From contig CAWCUK010000003.1 in assembly GCA_963798775.1 (NCBI GenBank), positions 744,001 to 808,000 of the forward strand: 64,000 nucleotides of DNA. Reading direction: 5' to 3'. The position numbers and the translations under genes were made by a program. A model generated the notes under the pieces. That model saw nothing but the letters and a program-made list of their open reading frames with translations, did not search any database and had not been told where the DNA came from. Source of the DNA: CAWCUK01 sp963798775 (lineage in GTDB: Bacteria; Bacteroidota; Ignavibacteria; Ignavibacteriales; Ignavibacteriaceae). Of this stretch, positions 19,376 through 27,621 are shown piece after piece (positions within the stretch are counted from its first letter, which is position 1; each line of letters starts with the position of its first letter).

Positions 19376-21139
19376 TTATTTGAAGCCAACTACTCTTCCT
19401 AATCCTCCTTTTACAGATTTCCATATTACGTCCATAAATGTATCTGTTCTGATTGTAGTGTAATCAACTTTGCCCACTTTTAAATCTTCGTTATTTTTAG
19501 GATTATCTGAGCGAATTACAAATGTATTCGCGAAAAATGATTGCAAGTCCTGCCAAATACCGCCTTCTTTAGCATATCCGTTTAATTTTTCCAGTTTTAG
19601 ATTATGATAAATAGGCTTCACTTTTCCCGTAGCGTGTCCGTCTTCAATGCGTACGGAATAATCTGATCTTTCAGCAATTCCTGAAGTAATTTTAACTTTA
19701 TTTGCAATTGCCAATTGACTGTTAAGTTTTGTAACCTCCATTTTTTCTAAATAACCGTAATAACTTACGTCCAGTCCGTTAGATAAAATTGGAAGATCTA
19801 TATTAAGATGAAGTATGGCGGCATCTACCATTTTTCCTGTTGCTCTTATTGTTGTTGGTGTATTATCCGTCTGAAGTTTTTTATTAGTAGTAAAATTATT
19901 TATGGCAACATCTATTCCGGTGAAAAATATTTTTGCGTATTCCTTTGCGTAATCATATTTGGATTCAATAAAAATTTTCCCACCATCAAAATGAATATTT
20001 TTAATATCGATATCATACTTAAGTTTTTTCATAATTTGCTGGGGCATATCAGGATTTGTTTTGGGATCAAGAGGTAGAGATTTATCCGTTAATACGTTAA
20101 ATAAACTATTTTTCAGAGTTATTTTATTTGCTTTAATATTATTATTCCGTAGTATTTCGGCAAACTCCACTCCAGCTAAATTTAAATGAGGAATTTTTAC
20201 TATATATCTGTCCGTTCTATATTTCTTCCCGGAAAAAAACTGACTGTCCGACAAAAATGGTTTTAGGTTTATTGAATCAATCTCAATTTTATTTTCTTTG
20301 CTTGAAATATTTAGATTGGAAATGCTAAAATTATAATTTGATTCCTTCATGTGAGAAAAAATATTTTTTGCCTTTAATTCAAAATCTTCCATAAAGATCA
20401 ATTTCAAATTTGTTTCTGTCGTTTTTAGAATCAGTTTATCAAGGTTAAGAGTTATTGAAGTTAATGAATCTTTCTGCCCGTTCTTTTTATTGTACCGTAT
20501 TATTTTTGCCGAAGTAATCTCTACTTTGTCAATCGTAAGGGGAAGTATTCGTTTAGGTAAAGACTCGGCGATTGTATTTTTAATTTGTTTTCCCCAATTT
20601 TCGTCTGAGTTAGAAGAATCTTCTGAAGATTTTTGAGCGTTACGGTTTGATGCAAATTTTACTTTTATCTGCCGGGAATTGGATGCTTTATTTTTTTTAG
20701 AATTACCGGATGTATGAATATAAAATCTGGCACTATCAATCTTAAACGCATTTAAATCTATTTGTTTATTTCCTAAAAACAATCCGAGCCAATCTATTCC
20801 TTGAAATTCTACATACGGAACTTCCATTTTTAGAGAATCAATTCCTTGCTTATCGTCTGCAAATGTAAATAAAATCTTATCCGCGGAAATTCCGTTGGAC
20901 CATAAATGATATTCTAAATCTCCCATCCTTAAAGAATACCTGTTTGATGGATCATCATTAACTGTATGCAAAATTTTCGGTTTAACATAATTTTCCAGAA
21001 TAGGATTTACAGCTATTATAGCGGCTATTATAAGCACCAGCAAAATTGAAACCGATATTATTAATATTCGGTAAGATTTTGTATTCCATATTTTTTTCGC
21101 GTTCTCGGACAAATTATTTCTCTTTTTATTTTCGTTCAT
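19376..21139 (-). CDS. AsmA/DUF748-like membrane-anchored protein
   Basis: The 587-residue protein has a positively charged N-terminus, one membrane segment at about residues 28-48 (ILIISVSILLVLIIAAII) and a long beta-rich extracytoplasmic region in which AsmA-like repeats can be guessed (SLRMGDLEYHLWSNGISADKI; DIKNIHFDGGKIFIESKYDY; VDYTTIRTDTFMDVIWKSVK). Such proteins are linked to outer-membrane lipid transport or assembly, but no specific function can be assigned. It stands alone between the aminotransferase and coaD with about 110-180 bases on each side. Confidence 0.6.
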   Translation of the reverse strand: MNENKKRNNLSENAKKIWNTKSYRILIISVSILLVLIIAAIIAVNPILENYVKPKILHTVNDDPSNRYSLRMGDLEYHLWSNGISADKILFTFADDKQGIDSLKMEVPYVEFQGIDWLGLFLGNKQIDLNAFKIDSARFYIHTSGNSKKNKASNSRQIKVKFASNRNAQKSSEDSSNSDENWGKQIKNTIAESLPKRILPLTIDKVEITSAKIIRYNKKNGQKDSLTSITLNLDKLILKTTETNLKLIFMEDFELKAKNIFSHMKESNYNFSISNLNISSKENKIEIDSINLKPFLSDSQFFSGKKYRTDRYIVKIPHLNLAGVEFAEILRNNNIKANKITLKNSLFNVLTDKSLPLDPKTNPDMPQQIMKKLKYDIDIKNIHFDGGKIFIESKYDYAKEYAKIFFTGIDVAINNFTTNKKLQTDNTPTTIRATGKMVDAAILHLNIDLPILSNGLDVSYYGYLEKMEVTKLNSQLAIANKVKITSGIAERSDYSVRIEDGHATGKVKPIYHNLKLEKLNGYAKEGGIWQDLQSFFANTFVIRSDNPKNNEDLKVGKVDYTTIRTDTFMDVIWKSVKGGLGRVVGFK

Positions 21140-21249
21140 ATTCTTTTATTGATTATAATAACAAAAGATAAGTTGCGGATGATTAATTGAATATAAGAAT
21201 TTTTGGTTGCGAATTGTGTGTTTTAACCGGGAAAAGGGGAGAAATGAAA

Positions 21250-21729
21250 CTAAAATGAAAACTTTTTGATTAAAGCTTCATTTACATTCGGGGGAACAAA
21301 ATCAGTTATATCGCTTTTTAAGCCGGCAAGATTTCTAATTATCGATGAATTTAAATAAGTATATTTTTCGTGGGGCATAAGAAAAACGGTGGTAATATCG
21401 GACGCAAGTTTACGGTTCATCAGCGCCATCTGAAACTCATATTCAAAATCACTAACCGCGCGCAAACCTCTAATTATTCCCATTGCTCCTACTTCATGCG
21501 CGTGATCAACAACCAAACCATCGAAAGAATCTACAATAACATTATCAAATTCCTTTAGACTTTCTTTCAGCATTATTACTCTTTCATCAATTGTAAAAAG
21601 AGGGGATTTACCCGGATTTATTGCAACAGTTACAACTATCGCGTCAAAAAGTTCTCTGGCTCGTTTAATTATATCTATATGACCATTTGTTACGGGATCA
21701 AAAGTTCCGGGATATAATACTTTTCGCAT
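21250..21729 (-). CDS. coaD: Phosphopantetheine adenylyltransferase
   Basis: Fourth step of coenzyme A synthesis: transfer of AMP from ATP to 4'-phosphopantetheine. The 159-residue protein has YPGTFDPVTNGHIDII (the T/HxGH nucleotidyltransferase motif), RGLRAVSDFEYE and the ATP-binding NSSIIRNLAG near the C-terminus. Length is exactly as usual. It follows rsmD by about 65 bases in the same orientation, the common rsmD-coaD pair. Confidence 0.97.
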   Translation of the reverse strand: MRKVLYPGTFDPVTNGHIDIIKRARELFDAIVVTVAINPGKSPLFTIDERVIMLKESLKEFDNVIVDSFDGLVVDHAHEVGAMGIIRGLRAVSDFEYEFQMALMNRKLASDITTVFLMPHEKYTYLNSSIIRNLAGLKSDITDFVPPNVNEALIKKFSF

Positions 21730-21794
21730 GGCTATTTTAACTATTTTATTTTGAAGTATTTATAATATAAATAATAATTATAAAGGAATAAAAT

Positions 21795-22349
21795 TTATTG
21801 TCGGCTCAACTGGTATAGGCAGGTATCACCGATAATTTTGAAAGGTTCCACTCCGAAATTCTCAACATCTTTTGCTCTTGTTTGAACAGATCTTTCAATT
21901 ACAATTAAACCATTTAGGGTTAAAAAATTTTTTTCTAAAAGATTCTGCGCCACTCGGTAAACATCGTCTTTAAAAAAAGGCGGATCCGCGAGAATTAAAT
22001 CGTATTGATTTTCGGGAATTAAATTCGAAAATTTAATCGCCTCCATTTTATATATTTTACACTGATTATCCGCATGTAAAGATGAAATATTTTGCTGTAG
22101 ATTTTTATAGATTACAAAATTTTTCTCTACAAAGCTTATTGAAGCCGCGCCTCTGCTTAAACATTCAAGGCCAAGTGAACCGGAACCGGCGTAAATATCC
22201 AATACCTTTATATCGTTAAAATCAATTTTATTATTCAGAAGATTGAATAAAGTTTCTCTAACTCTGTCAGTTGTTGGCCTTATTAAATTAGATTTAGGAA
22301 CATTTATTAATCTTCCTTTAAAATTTCCGGAAATTAAACGCATTCTCAT
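21795..22349 (-). CDS. rsmD: 16S rRNA (guanine966-N2)-methyltransferase RsmD
   Basis: SAM-dependent methyltransferase for G966 of 16S rRNA. The 184-residue protein has ISGNFKGR at the N-terminus, RPTTDRVRETLFN, the SAM-binding loop LDIYAGSGSLGLE and the catalytic LILADPPFF (DPPF motif of N2-guanine methyltransferases). A second in-frame Met two codons in is an equally possible start. Upstream partner of coaD. Confidence 0.94.
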   Translation of the reverse strand: MRMRLISGNFKGRLINVPKSNLIRPTTDRVRETLFNLLNNKIDFNDIKVLDIYAGSGSLGLECLSRGAASISFVEKNFVIYKNLQQNISSLHADNQCKIYKMEAIKFSNLIPENQYDLILADPPFFKDDVYRVAQNLLEKNFLTLNGLIVIERSVQTRAKDVENFGVEPFKIIGDTCLYQLSRQ

Positions 22350-22385
22350 AAAAATATAATCGGGGAATTTATATGATGAAAAAAC

Positions 22386-23312
22386 TTATGCTAATCTATA
22401 CGCTATACCGGCAGCGGGAGAAAAGGAGTTGTATTTTTCTATATAACATTTATTGTCGTAAAGTTTAGGATTCGGATTTATTTTATCGAAAGGATTAAAG
22501 TAATTAAAATCAATTTTGACGGCTTCATTTAATGTACTTACTAATGAACCGGAAATATTTTCTCCGCTGATATAAGCAGTATCAATTAGCGCGGGACTAA
22601 TATTAAATCCTTCTCTCGGTGAAATTTCTTTTAACAAAAGTTCGGGAATTTGTCCCGCGTCATTTAAGGGAATTACTTTAAAATAAACCGGTTTCGCGTT
22701 GACGGAAAAAATTATTGAAAGAAATTTATTATTAAAATAAATGCTTAAAACATTTCCTTTATCATTTAAAGAACTAGCTACCGATAAAGCTCTTTCCGAC
22801 GCGATATGAACATTATCAATAAATTTTAATTTTAGATTATTCTGATGACAAAATGTATGAAATAATTGCAGGTATTTTCTCTGAATGCCGATGACAAAAG
22901 CGGAATTAGTTAGAACAATATCATTTTTCTCAATTTCAATATATTGAATAGCCAGATCCTTAACAGAAATATACGGATGAAGAACGGAAAGTTCCCATCT
23001 AAATTCTTCAATTAAATCCTGGTGAAGCAAAGTATTATCATACGGAACTTGCATGGTATAGAAAAGATCGAAGGGGAGAGCGAATGAAATTAAACTGCTG
23101 TTTAGCGGCTTTCTGATCATTAGTTCATTAAAAGCGCCCTGTAAAAGGGCGCTGATTTTAGTCTCTTTATCGGTTTCTAAATTTAAAGGTTCGTTAAAAT
23201 AAGCTTCGTCAACATTTTCAAGTATAAATTGATCGTTTTTCTGATTTATTTCAACTACCTGCAGTTTGGAACCGGAAATGGTAAAGCCTGAATGGTTTTC
23301 ATATCCAGTCAT
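22386..23312 (-). CDS. PilM-like actin-fold protein (putative pilus/secretion component)
   Basis: The 308-residue protein has no signal peptide or membrane segment. Its layout resembles PilM/EpsL-type actin-like ATPases: an N-terminal strand pair (GFTISGSKLQVVEI), SLISFALPFDLFYTMQVPY, a central SAFVIGIQRKYLQLFHTF followed by LKLKFIDNVHIASERAL (the inter-domain helix of PilM), and GNVLSIYFNNKFLSIIFS. Glycines typical of the ATP site are weak. It lies ten bases downstream of a pseudopilin-like gene and near comEA, which supports a pilus-like role. This is remote similarity only. Confidence 0.5.
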   Translation of the reverse strand: MTGYENHSGFTISGSKLQVVEINQKNDQFILENVDEAYFNEPLNLETDKETKISALLQGAFNELMIRKPLNSSLISFALPFDLFYTMQVPYDNTLLHQDLIEEFRWELSVLHPYISVKDLAIQYIEIEKNDIVLTNSAFVIGIQRKYLQLFHTFCHQNNLKLKFIDNVHIASERALSVASSLNDKGNVLSIYFNNKFLSIIFSVNAKPVYFKVIPLNDAGQIPELLLKEISPREGFNISPALIDTAYISGENISGSLVSTLNEAVKIDFNYFNPFDKINPNPKLYDNKCYIEKYNSFSPAAGIAYRLA

Positions 23313-23322
23313 TAAACTTGTC

Positions 23323-23880
23323 CTATTCCCAAGAAGCGGTATTTTTTAAAGACGGATTATCTAAACTTCCTATTGAACCGTATCCGTCAGGATCTTCAAG
23401 ATAATAATTTGCGCCTATCACCTGTGTAGTATCTACACGAAGTATTTTTCCTGAACGAGTAACGACAGTATCTACCGAAGTTGAAGTATCAATTTTTAAT
23501 ATAAATTTCTGATGAGATCTTGGGGTATAATATAAACTTTCCGGAGTGAATTGATTGCTTGAAAGTTTTACAAACGGATCAGAAGGTCTGCGGGATAGAG
23601 AATCAAAAGCATTTCTTATACTGTCAACAAAAGGATCATTTTTTACAAAATTTACAATAGTATCTAAGCTTCCGGTGTAATGGCCAAATTTCTTTTCGTA
23701 CAATACTTCCGCTTCTTTAATATTCTTCATCCTTAATCTGGCTTCTTTTTTAGAGTAATTTTCAGTTTCTACAGCGTTACTCGGATCGATAATTGCGACT
23801 TTAATAAGAATAACAACCAAAACTGCAATAATTAGATATAGACCTGCGTGCAAATACCATGGGTCCTTTTTTGAATTCAT
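23323..23880 (-). CDS. Membrane-anchored pseudopilin-like protein
   Basis: The 185-residue protein has one N-terminal hydrophobic helix (LYLIIAVLVVILIKVAII), then a helical stretch ARLRMKNIKEAEVLYEKKFG with HYTGSLDTIVNF, reminiscent of the GspG/pseudopilin pattern (helix, then G-Y-x-x-L). A beta-rich tail follows with SDPF and DPDGYGSIG. No prepilin peptidase site (G/A before F-T-L-x-E) is visible, so it may instead be a PilN/PilO-like or unrelated bitopic protein. It lies between comEA and the PilM-like gene with 10-20 base gaps, so probably one operon. Confidence 0.4.
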   Translation of the reverse strand: MNSKKDPWYLHAGLYLIIAVLVVILIKVAIIDPSNAVETENYSKKEARLRMKNIKEAEVLYEKKFGHYTGSLDTIVNFVKNDPFVDSIRNAFDSLSRRPSDPFVKLSSNQFTPESLYYTPRSHQKFILKIDTSTSVDTVVTRSGKILRVDTTQVIGANYYLEDPDGYGSIGSLDNPSLKNTASWE

Positions 23881-23900
23881 TTTTCCTCCGGAGCTTTAAG

Positions 23901-24398
23901 TTACTCAATATATAAATACTTTTTTATTTTATTATATTTTGAATTGCCGATGCCTTTTACATCAAGTAATTCTTTTAACCGATGAAAACCGCCTTTTGTT
24001 TCTCTTAGCCTGATGATGTTTTCAGCGGTCTTTACGCCGATTCCCGGCAGACTTATTAATGTTTCATTATCCGCTTTATTTATGTCTATACTTCCTTCTT
24101 TAGGAAGGGTATGGGACTTTTTTTCAGTAAAATTCCGTTTGTTAAAATCTAAAACTTCCTGCTTATAATCAACTTTTTTATCTTTTATTTGTGCGTTGCT
24201 TTCAACTAAATTTTCATCATTTCCGGCATTCTCAAATAAGCTGTCTTCAACCGAATAATCGAAATAATTACCTGAATTACTTGAAGTTCCTTTTGCGGCC
24301 TTAAAAGCAAATCCTGCAAGAAAAGCGGTAATCAGAAAACCAATAACTTTAAGCTCGGTTTCCGTAAGTCCTATTTTATGCGAAATTTTTTTAATCAT
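23901..24398 (-). CDS. ComEA-like helix-hairpin-helix DNA-binding protein
   Basis: The 165-residue protein has one membrane segment near residues 18-35 (VIGFLITAFLAGFAF), a low-complexity linker, and a C-terminal double helix-hairpin-helix: DINKADNETLISLPGIGVKT followed by LLDVKGIGNSKYNKIKKY. This is the domain order of ComEA, the DNA receptor for natural transformation. Many genomes hold such proteins without competence, so the role is inferred. First gene of a three-gene minus-strand run with the pseudopilin-like and PilM-like genes. Confidence 0.78.
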   Translation of the reverse strand: MIKKISHKIGLTETELKVIGFLITAFLAGFAFKAAKGTSSNSGNYFDYSVEDSLFENAGNDENLVESNAQIKDKKVDYKQEVLDFNKRNFTEKKSHTLPKEGSIDINKADNETLISLPGIGVKTAENIIRLRETKGGFHRLKELLDVKGIGNSKYNKIKKYLYIE

Positions 24399-24549
24399 TC
24401 AGATTGTTTAATTAAATAAGATCCTAATGATGAAGTTAAATTTTCGTCATGTCCCGGCCATCGAATTGCTATAAGTATATATCTATTAAAGAACAATATA
24501 AGAATGATTTGTTTAGCGGGAAAGCAAATTATTCTTTTCCGCGAAGAAA

Positions 24550-25701
24550 TTATAAATGAAATCTTTTAAAGAAATTCTTTTCATCAGAAGAAGACGATTT
24601 TTTAAAATTGGGTAATTCAGCCAATTCTCTTAATAATTCTCTTTCTTTTGAATTAACCTTTTTCGGCACATCTATATTTATTCTAACAAGCTGGTCTCCG
24701 GAGCCTGAATGATTTAAATGTTTAATCCCTTTGTCCCGCATTTTCAGAAGTTTTCCCGGGTGAGTCCCGGAATCTATTTTTAGGCGGGCTTTCCCGGTTA
24801 AAGTAGGAACCTCAACTTCCACGCCTAATACCGCATCCGGATAACTGATAAATAGTTCGTAAAGAATATCATCACCTTCACGAACAAAATAATCATGTTG
24901 CACTTCATGAAAAACTACTATTAAATCACCTGGTGTTCCGCCGCGTTTGCCTGAATTTCCTTCGCCGCGCATTGACATGTAACTTTCTTCATGAACACCG
25001 GCGGGGACTTCAATTTTTACGGACGTTTCTTCCTGTACTCTGCCGTCTCCCATACATTTCTTACACGGGATATCAACTACAATACCTTCACCATTACAAT
25101 TATTGCAAGTAGTTATATTTACAAATTGTCCGAAAACAGAACGGGAAACTGATTTCACTTCGCCGGTACCCTGGCAGACCTGACATGTTTTTGTGGATGT
25201 ACCGGATTCGGCGCCGCTGCCGTTACATTCATCGCATTTTACTTGTTTTTTTATTTTTACTTTTTTTGTAACTCCGGTAGCTATTTCTTCTAGAGTTAAT
25301 TTTAAGGAAATACGAAGATCCGATCCCGGAGTTCCGGTTCCTCTTCTTCTTCCACGGCCTCGCTGTTGTCCGCCGCCAAAGAACTCGTCGAATATTGAAC
25401 CTCCGCCGAATATATCTGAAAAATGTGAAAAAATATCATTGATATCGGAGAAGCCTTGCGAGCCGTATGCATTATTTTTTACGCCTTCATGTCCGAATCT
25501 ATCATATTTAGCTTTCTTTTCATCGTTGCTTAAAACTTCGTACGCTTCGGCAGCTTCTTTAAATTTATCTTCAGCTTCCTTATTATCAGGATTTCTATCT
25601 GGATGATATTGCATAGCAAGTTTGCGATATGCTTTTTTCATATCATCTTTTGTCGCGTTTCTTTCAATTCCTAAAACTTCGTAATAATCTCTTTTTGACA
25701 T
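24550..25701 (-). CDS. dnaJ: Chaperone DnaJ (Hsp40)
   Basis: Co-chaperone that delivers unfolded proteins to DnaK and stimulates its ATPase. The 383-residue protein has a J domain with YHPDRN (about residue 34), a Gly/Phe-rich linker, four CxxCxGxG zinc repeats (CDECNGSG, CQVCQGTG, CNNCNGEG, CKKCMGDG) and a C-terminal substrate domain. Third gene of hrcA-grpE-dnaJ, 26 bases after grpE. dnaK is not in the window. Confidence 0.97.
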   Translation of the reverse strand: MSKRDYYEVLGIERNATKDDMKKAYRKLAMQYHPDRNPDNKEAEDKFKEAAEAYEVLSNDEKKAKYDRFGHEGVKNNAYGSQGFSDINDIFSHFSDIFGGGSIFDEFFGGGQQRGRGRRRGTGTPGSDLRISLKLTLEEIATGVTKKVKIKKQVKCDECNGSGAESGTSTKTCQVCQGTGEVKSVSRSVFGQFVNITTCNNCNGEGIVVDIPCKKCMGDGRVQEETSVKIEVPAGVHEESYMSMRGEGNSGKRGGTPGDLIVVFHEVQHDYFVREGDDILYELFISYPDAVLGVEVEVPTLTGKARLKIDSGTHPGKLLKMRDKGIKHLNHSGSGDQLVRINIDVPKKVNSKERELLRELAELPNFKKSSSSDEKNFFKRFHL

Positions 25702-25727
25702 ATAAAAAAATGGCCCTCGTTAAATGA

Positions 25728-26354
25728 TTATGAATTATCTTCAGATGGTGAATCCGGTGTTTCTTCAGAAAGTTCTTCGCTTACAACTACTTTTGCGTGT
25801 CGAATTACTCTGTCTTTGTACATGTAGCCTTTTTCAATTTCATCCAAAACAGTATGCGAAGCTACGTCGGGAGCTCTTCTCTGCATTAAAGCTTCGTGAT
25901 AATCTACATCAAAAGGTTTTCCTTCCGCTTCAATTTTGCTGACTCCTTGGTCAGAAAGTGTTTTCATTAATTTTTCATAAATTAATTTTATTCCTGCCTT
26001 AATACTTTCCACATCTTTCGCGCTATCCATATGCTGGAGTGATCTTTCAAAATCATCAACAATAGGAAGAAGTTTTATTATGAATGATTCGGCTGAGTAT
26101 TTTAGTAAATTTAACTGATCGTTTTCGGTTCGTCTTTTGAAATTTTCAAACTCAGCGGCTCTTCTTAATAATCGATCTTTATAATCATTTATTTCGTTTT
26201 CTAATTCTTCAATTTTTTTATTTTTAATTTCAACCTCCTCATTCAAATTTTCAGCAGTATTTTCGGCGGATGAATCTTTACTGTTTTCTCCTCTTTCTAC
26301 TTTTACTGAGTTATCATTCTCATGTTCTTTATTATTATTCTTTGATTTATTCAT
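25728..26354 (-). CDS. grpE: Nucleotide exchange factor GrpE
   Basis: Promotes ADP release from DnaK. The 208-residue protein has a charged disordered N-terminus, a long coiled coil (VEIKNKKIEELENEINDYKD and onward), RRAAEFENFKRRTE, and the beta-wing C-terminus with FDVDYHEALMQR, VLDEIEKGYMYKDRVIRHAKV. It lies 14 bases after hrcA and before dnaJ, a standard heat-shock operon. Confidence 0.96.
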   Translation of the reverse strand: MNKSKNNNKEHENDNSVKVERGENSKDSSAENTAENLNEEVEIKNKKIEELENEINDYKDRLLRRAAEFENFKRRTENDQLNLLKYSAESFIIKLLPIVDDFERSLQHMDSAKDVESIKAGIKLIYEKLMKTLSDQGVSKIEAEGKPFDVDYHEALMQRRAPDVASHTVLDEIEKGYMYKDRVIRHAKVVVSEELSEETPDSPSEDNS

Positions 26355-26368
26355 TTTAATGCTCTCCT

Positions 26369-27415
26369 TTAATTAGAATTTGTCAAAAATTCAGTGAGTA
26401 TTTTGGACATATAATCTACAATCGCAACTACTTTTGAATAATCCATTCGTTTTGGACCGATTACACCCAATGTTCCGGATATTCCTCCAATTTTATAATC
26501 TTTACTTATAAAACTGTATTCATTTAACCTAACATTTTTATTTTCGCTGCCGATTGATATAAAAACTTCGTCTTTTAATACTTCGTTCGATTTATCCAAA
26601 ATATGAATAATAACGTCTTTGTCTTCCATTAATTCTATTACACTTTGAAATCTCTGCGGATCTTCAAATTCCGGATGCTGCAGAACATTTTTAGCTCCTG
26701 TAATAACTAACTTATCTGTCCTTTTTACATCTTTAAATATTTTGTCTGCAGAATCTATAAAAAGCCGAATTACGGGTTGGTGTTCCTCTTCAATATCCTT
26801 AAATCTTTCTGAAAAAGTATTGCGAATTTCCTTGAAATTTAATCCGCCTAGTCTTTCATTTAATAAAGCTTGAACAGTTTCTAGCTGTGAATTTTTTAAT
26901 TCCGAAGACATTTCTAGCGTTATTGTTTTAAGGAATCCTGATTTAATACTTATAACGATTAAAAGCCGTGTAGAAGTTAAACTTACTAATTGAATTTTTT
27001 CTAATATTCCGGTTTCAAAATTAGGGTAACTTACGCAGGCAAGTTGTTTTGTAATACTGCTCAAAATATGCGAAGTTATTTTCAGTAGGTTGTCTGTTTC
27101 AATTGGTGAACCGTTAAGTTCTTTATTAATAATCCCTTTCTCGGTGTTTCCTAATTTTTGTAACTCCATTAATGTATCAACGTAAAATCGATAACCTTTA
27201 TCCGTAGGTATTCTTCCGGCGGAAGTATGAGGGTGATTAATAAATCCGGATTCCTCCAAATCGGCCATAATATTTCTTACCGTAGCGGGAGAAATGCCCA
27301 GCTCATACTTTCGGGTAATATTGCGAGATCCAACAGGAGACGCAGTTAGAATAAATTGTTGAATTACATACCGCAGTATATTTCGTTCACGTTCGTTTAA
27401 TTCTTCGTTTAACAT
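26369..27415 (-). CDS. hrcA: Heat-inducible transcription repressor HrcA
   Basis: Represses class I heat-shock genes by binding CIRCE elements when GroEL keeps it folded. The 348-residue protein has the winged helix (RYVIQQFILTASPVGSRNI; GISPATVRNIMADLEE; SAGRIPTDKGYRFYVD) and the C-terminal GAF-like domain ending GVIGPKRMDYSKVVAIVDY. First gene of the operon. I see no CIRCE inverted repeat (TTAGCACTC-N9-GAGTGCTAA) upstream of it. Confidence 0.95.
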   Translation of the reverse strand: MLNEELNERERNILRYVIQQFILTASPVGSRNITRKYELGISPATVRNIMADLEESGFINHPHTSAGRIPTDKGYRFYVDTLMELQKLGNTEKGIINKELNGSPIETDNLLKITSHILSSITKQLACVSYPNFETGILEKIQLVSLTSTRLLIVISIKSGFLKTITLEMSSELKNSQLETVQALLNERLGGLNFKEIRNTFSERFKDIEEEHQPVIRLFIDSADKIFKDVKRTDKLVITGAKNVLQHPEFEDPQRFQSVIELMEDKDVIIHILDKSNEVLKDEVFISIGSENKNVRLNEYSFISKDYKIGGISGTLGVIGPKRMDYSKVVAIVDYMSKILTEFLTNSN

Positions 27416-27571
27416 ATTTTTGCGAAAAGTTACACCAATTATTAAAATTCAAGTTCCAAATATACTAAATTTTTGTAAAAATTTTCTTGAGAGGCAAGGT
27501 CAATTTTATATATCCATAATAAAATTTTAACGAAAGAAATGATTTTTATAGCAAAAATTTAAAATAAAAAA

Positions 27572-27594
27572 CCCGGCTTCAAAATGAAGCCGGG
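27572..27594 (-). terminator. Terminator after the multiheme cytochrome gene
   Basis: A perfect 10-bp GC-rich stem (27572-27581 with 27585-27594, CCCGGCTTCA) with a three-base loop is followed on the minus strand by TTTTTTATTTT, 28 bases downstream of the cytochrome stop. Confidence 0.9.
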
Positions 27595-27621
27595 CAAATG
27601 TTCTTTAAAGAAAGGACTTAA

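Noticed and set aside
24516..24542. 9-bp hairpin upstream of the comEA start / after dnaJ
   Set aside because: Lies after the dnaJ stop on the minus strand but has no T tract; too weak to call a terminator.
25193..25606. 137-codon open frame opposite dnaJ
   Set aside because: Complete overlap with a clearly real dnaJ; composition mirrors the Gly- and Cys-rich sense frame, with no family resemblance.
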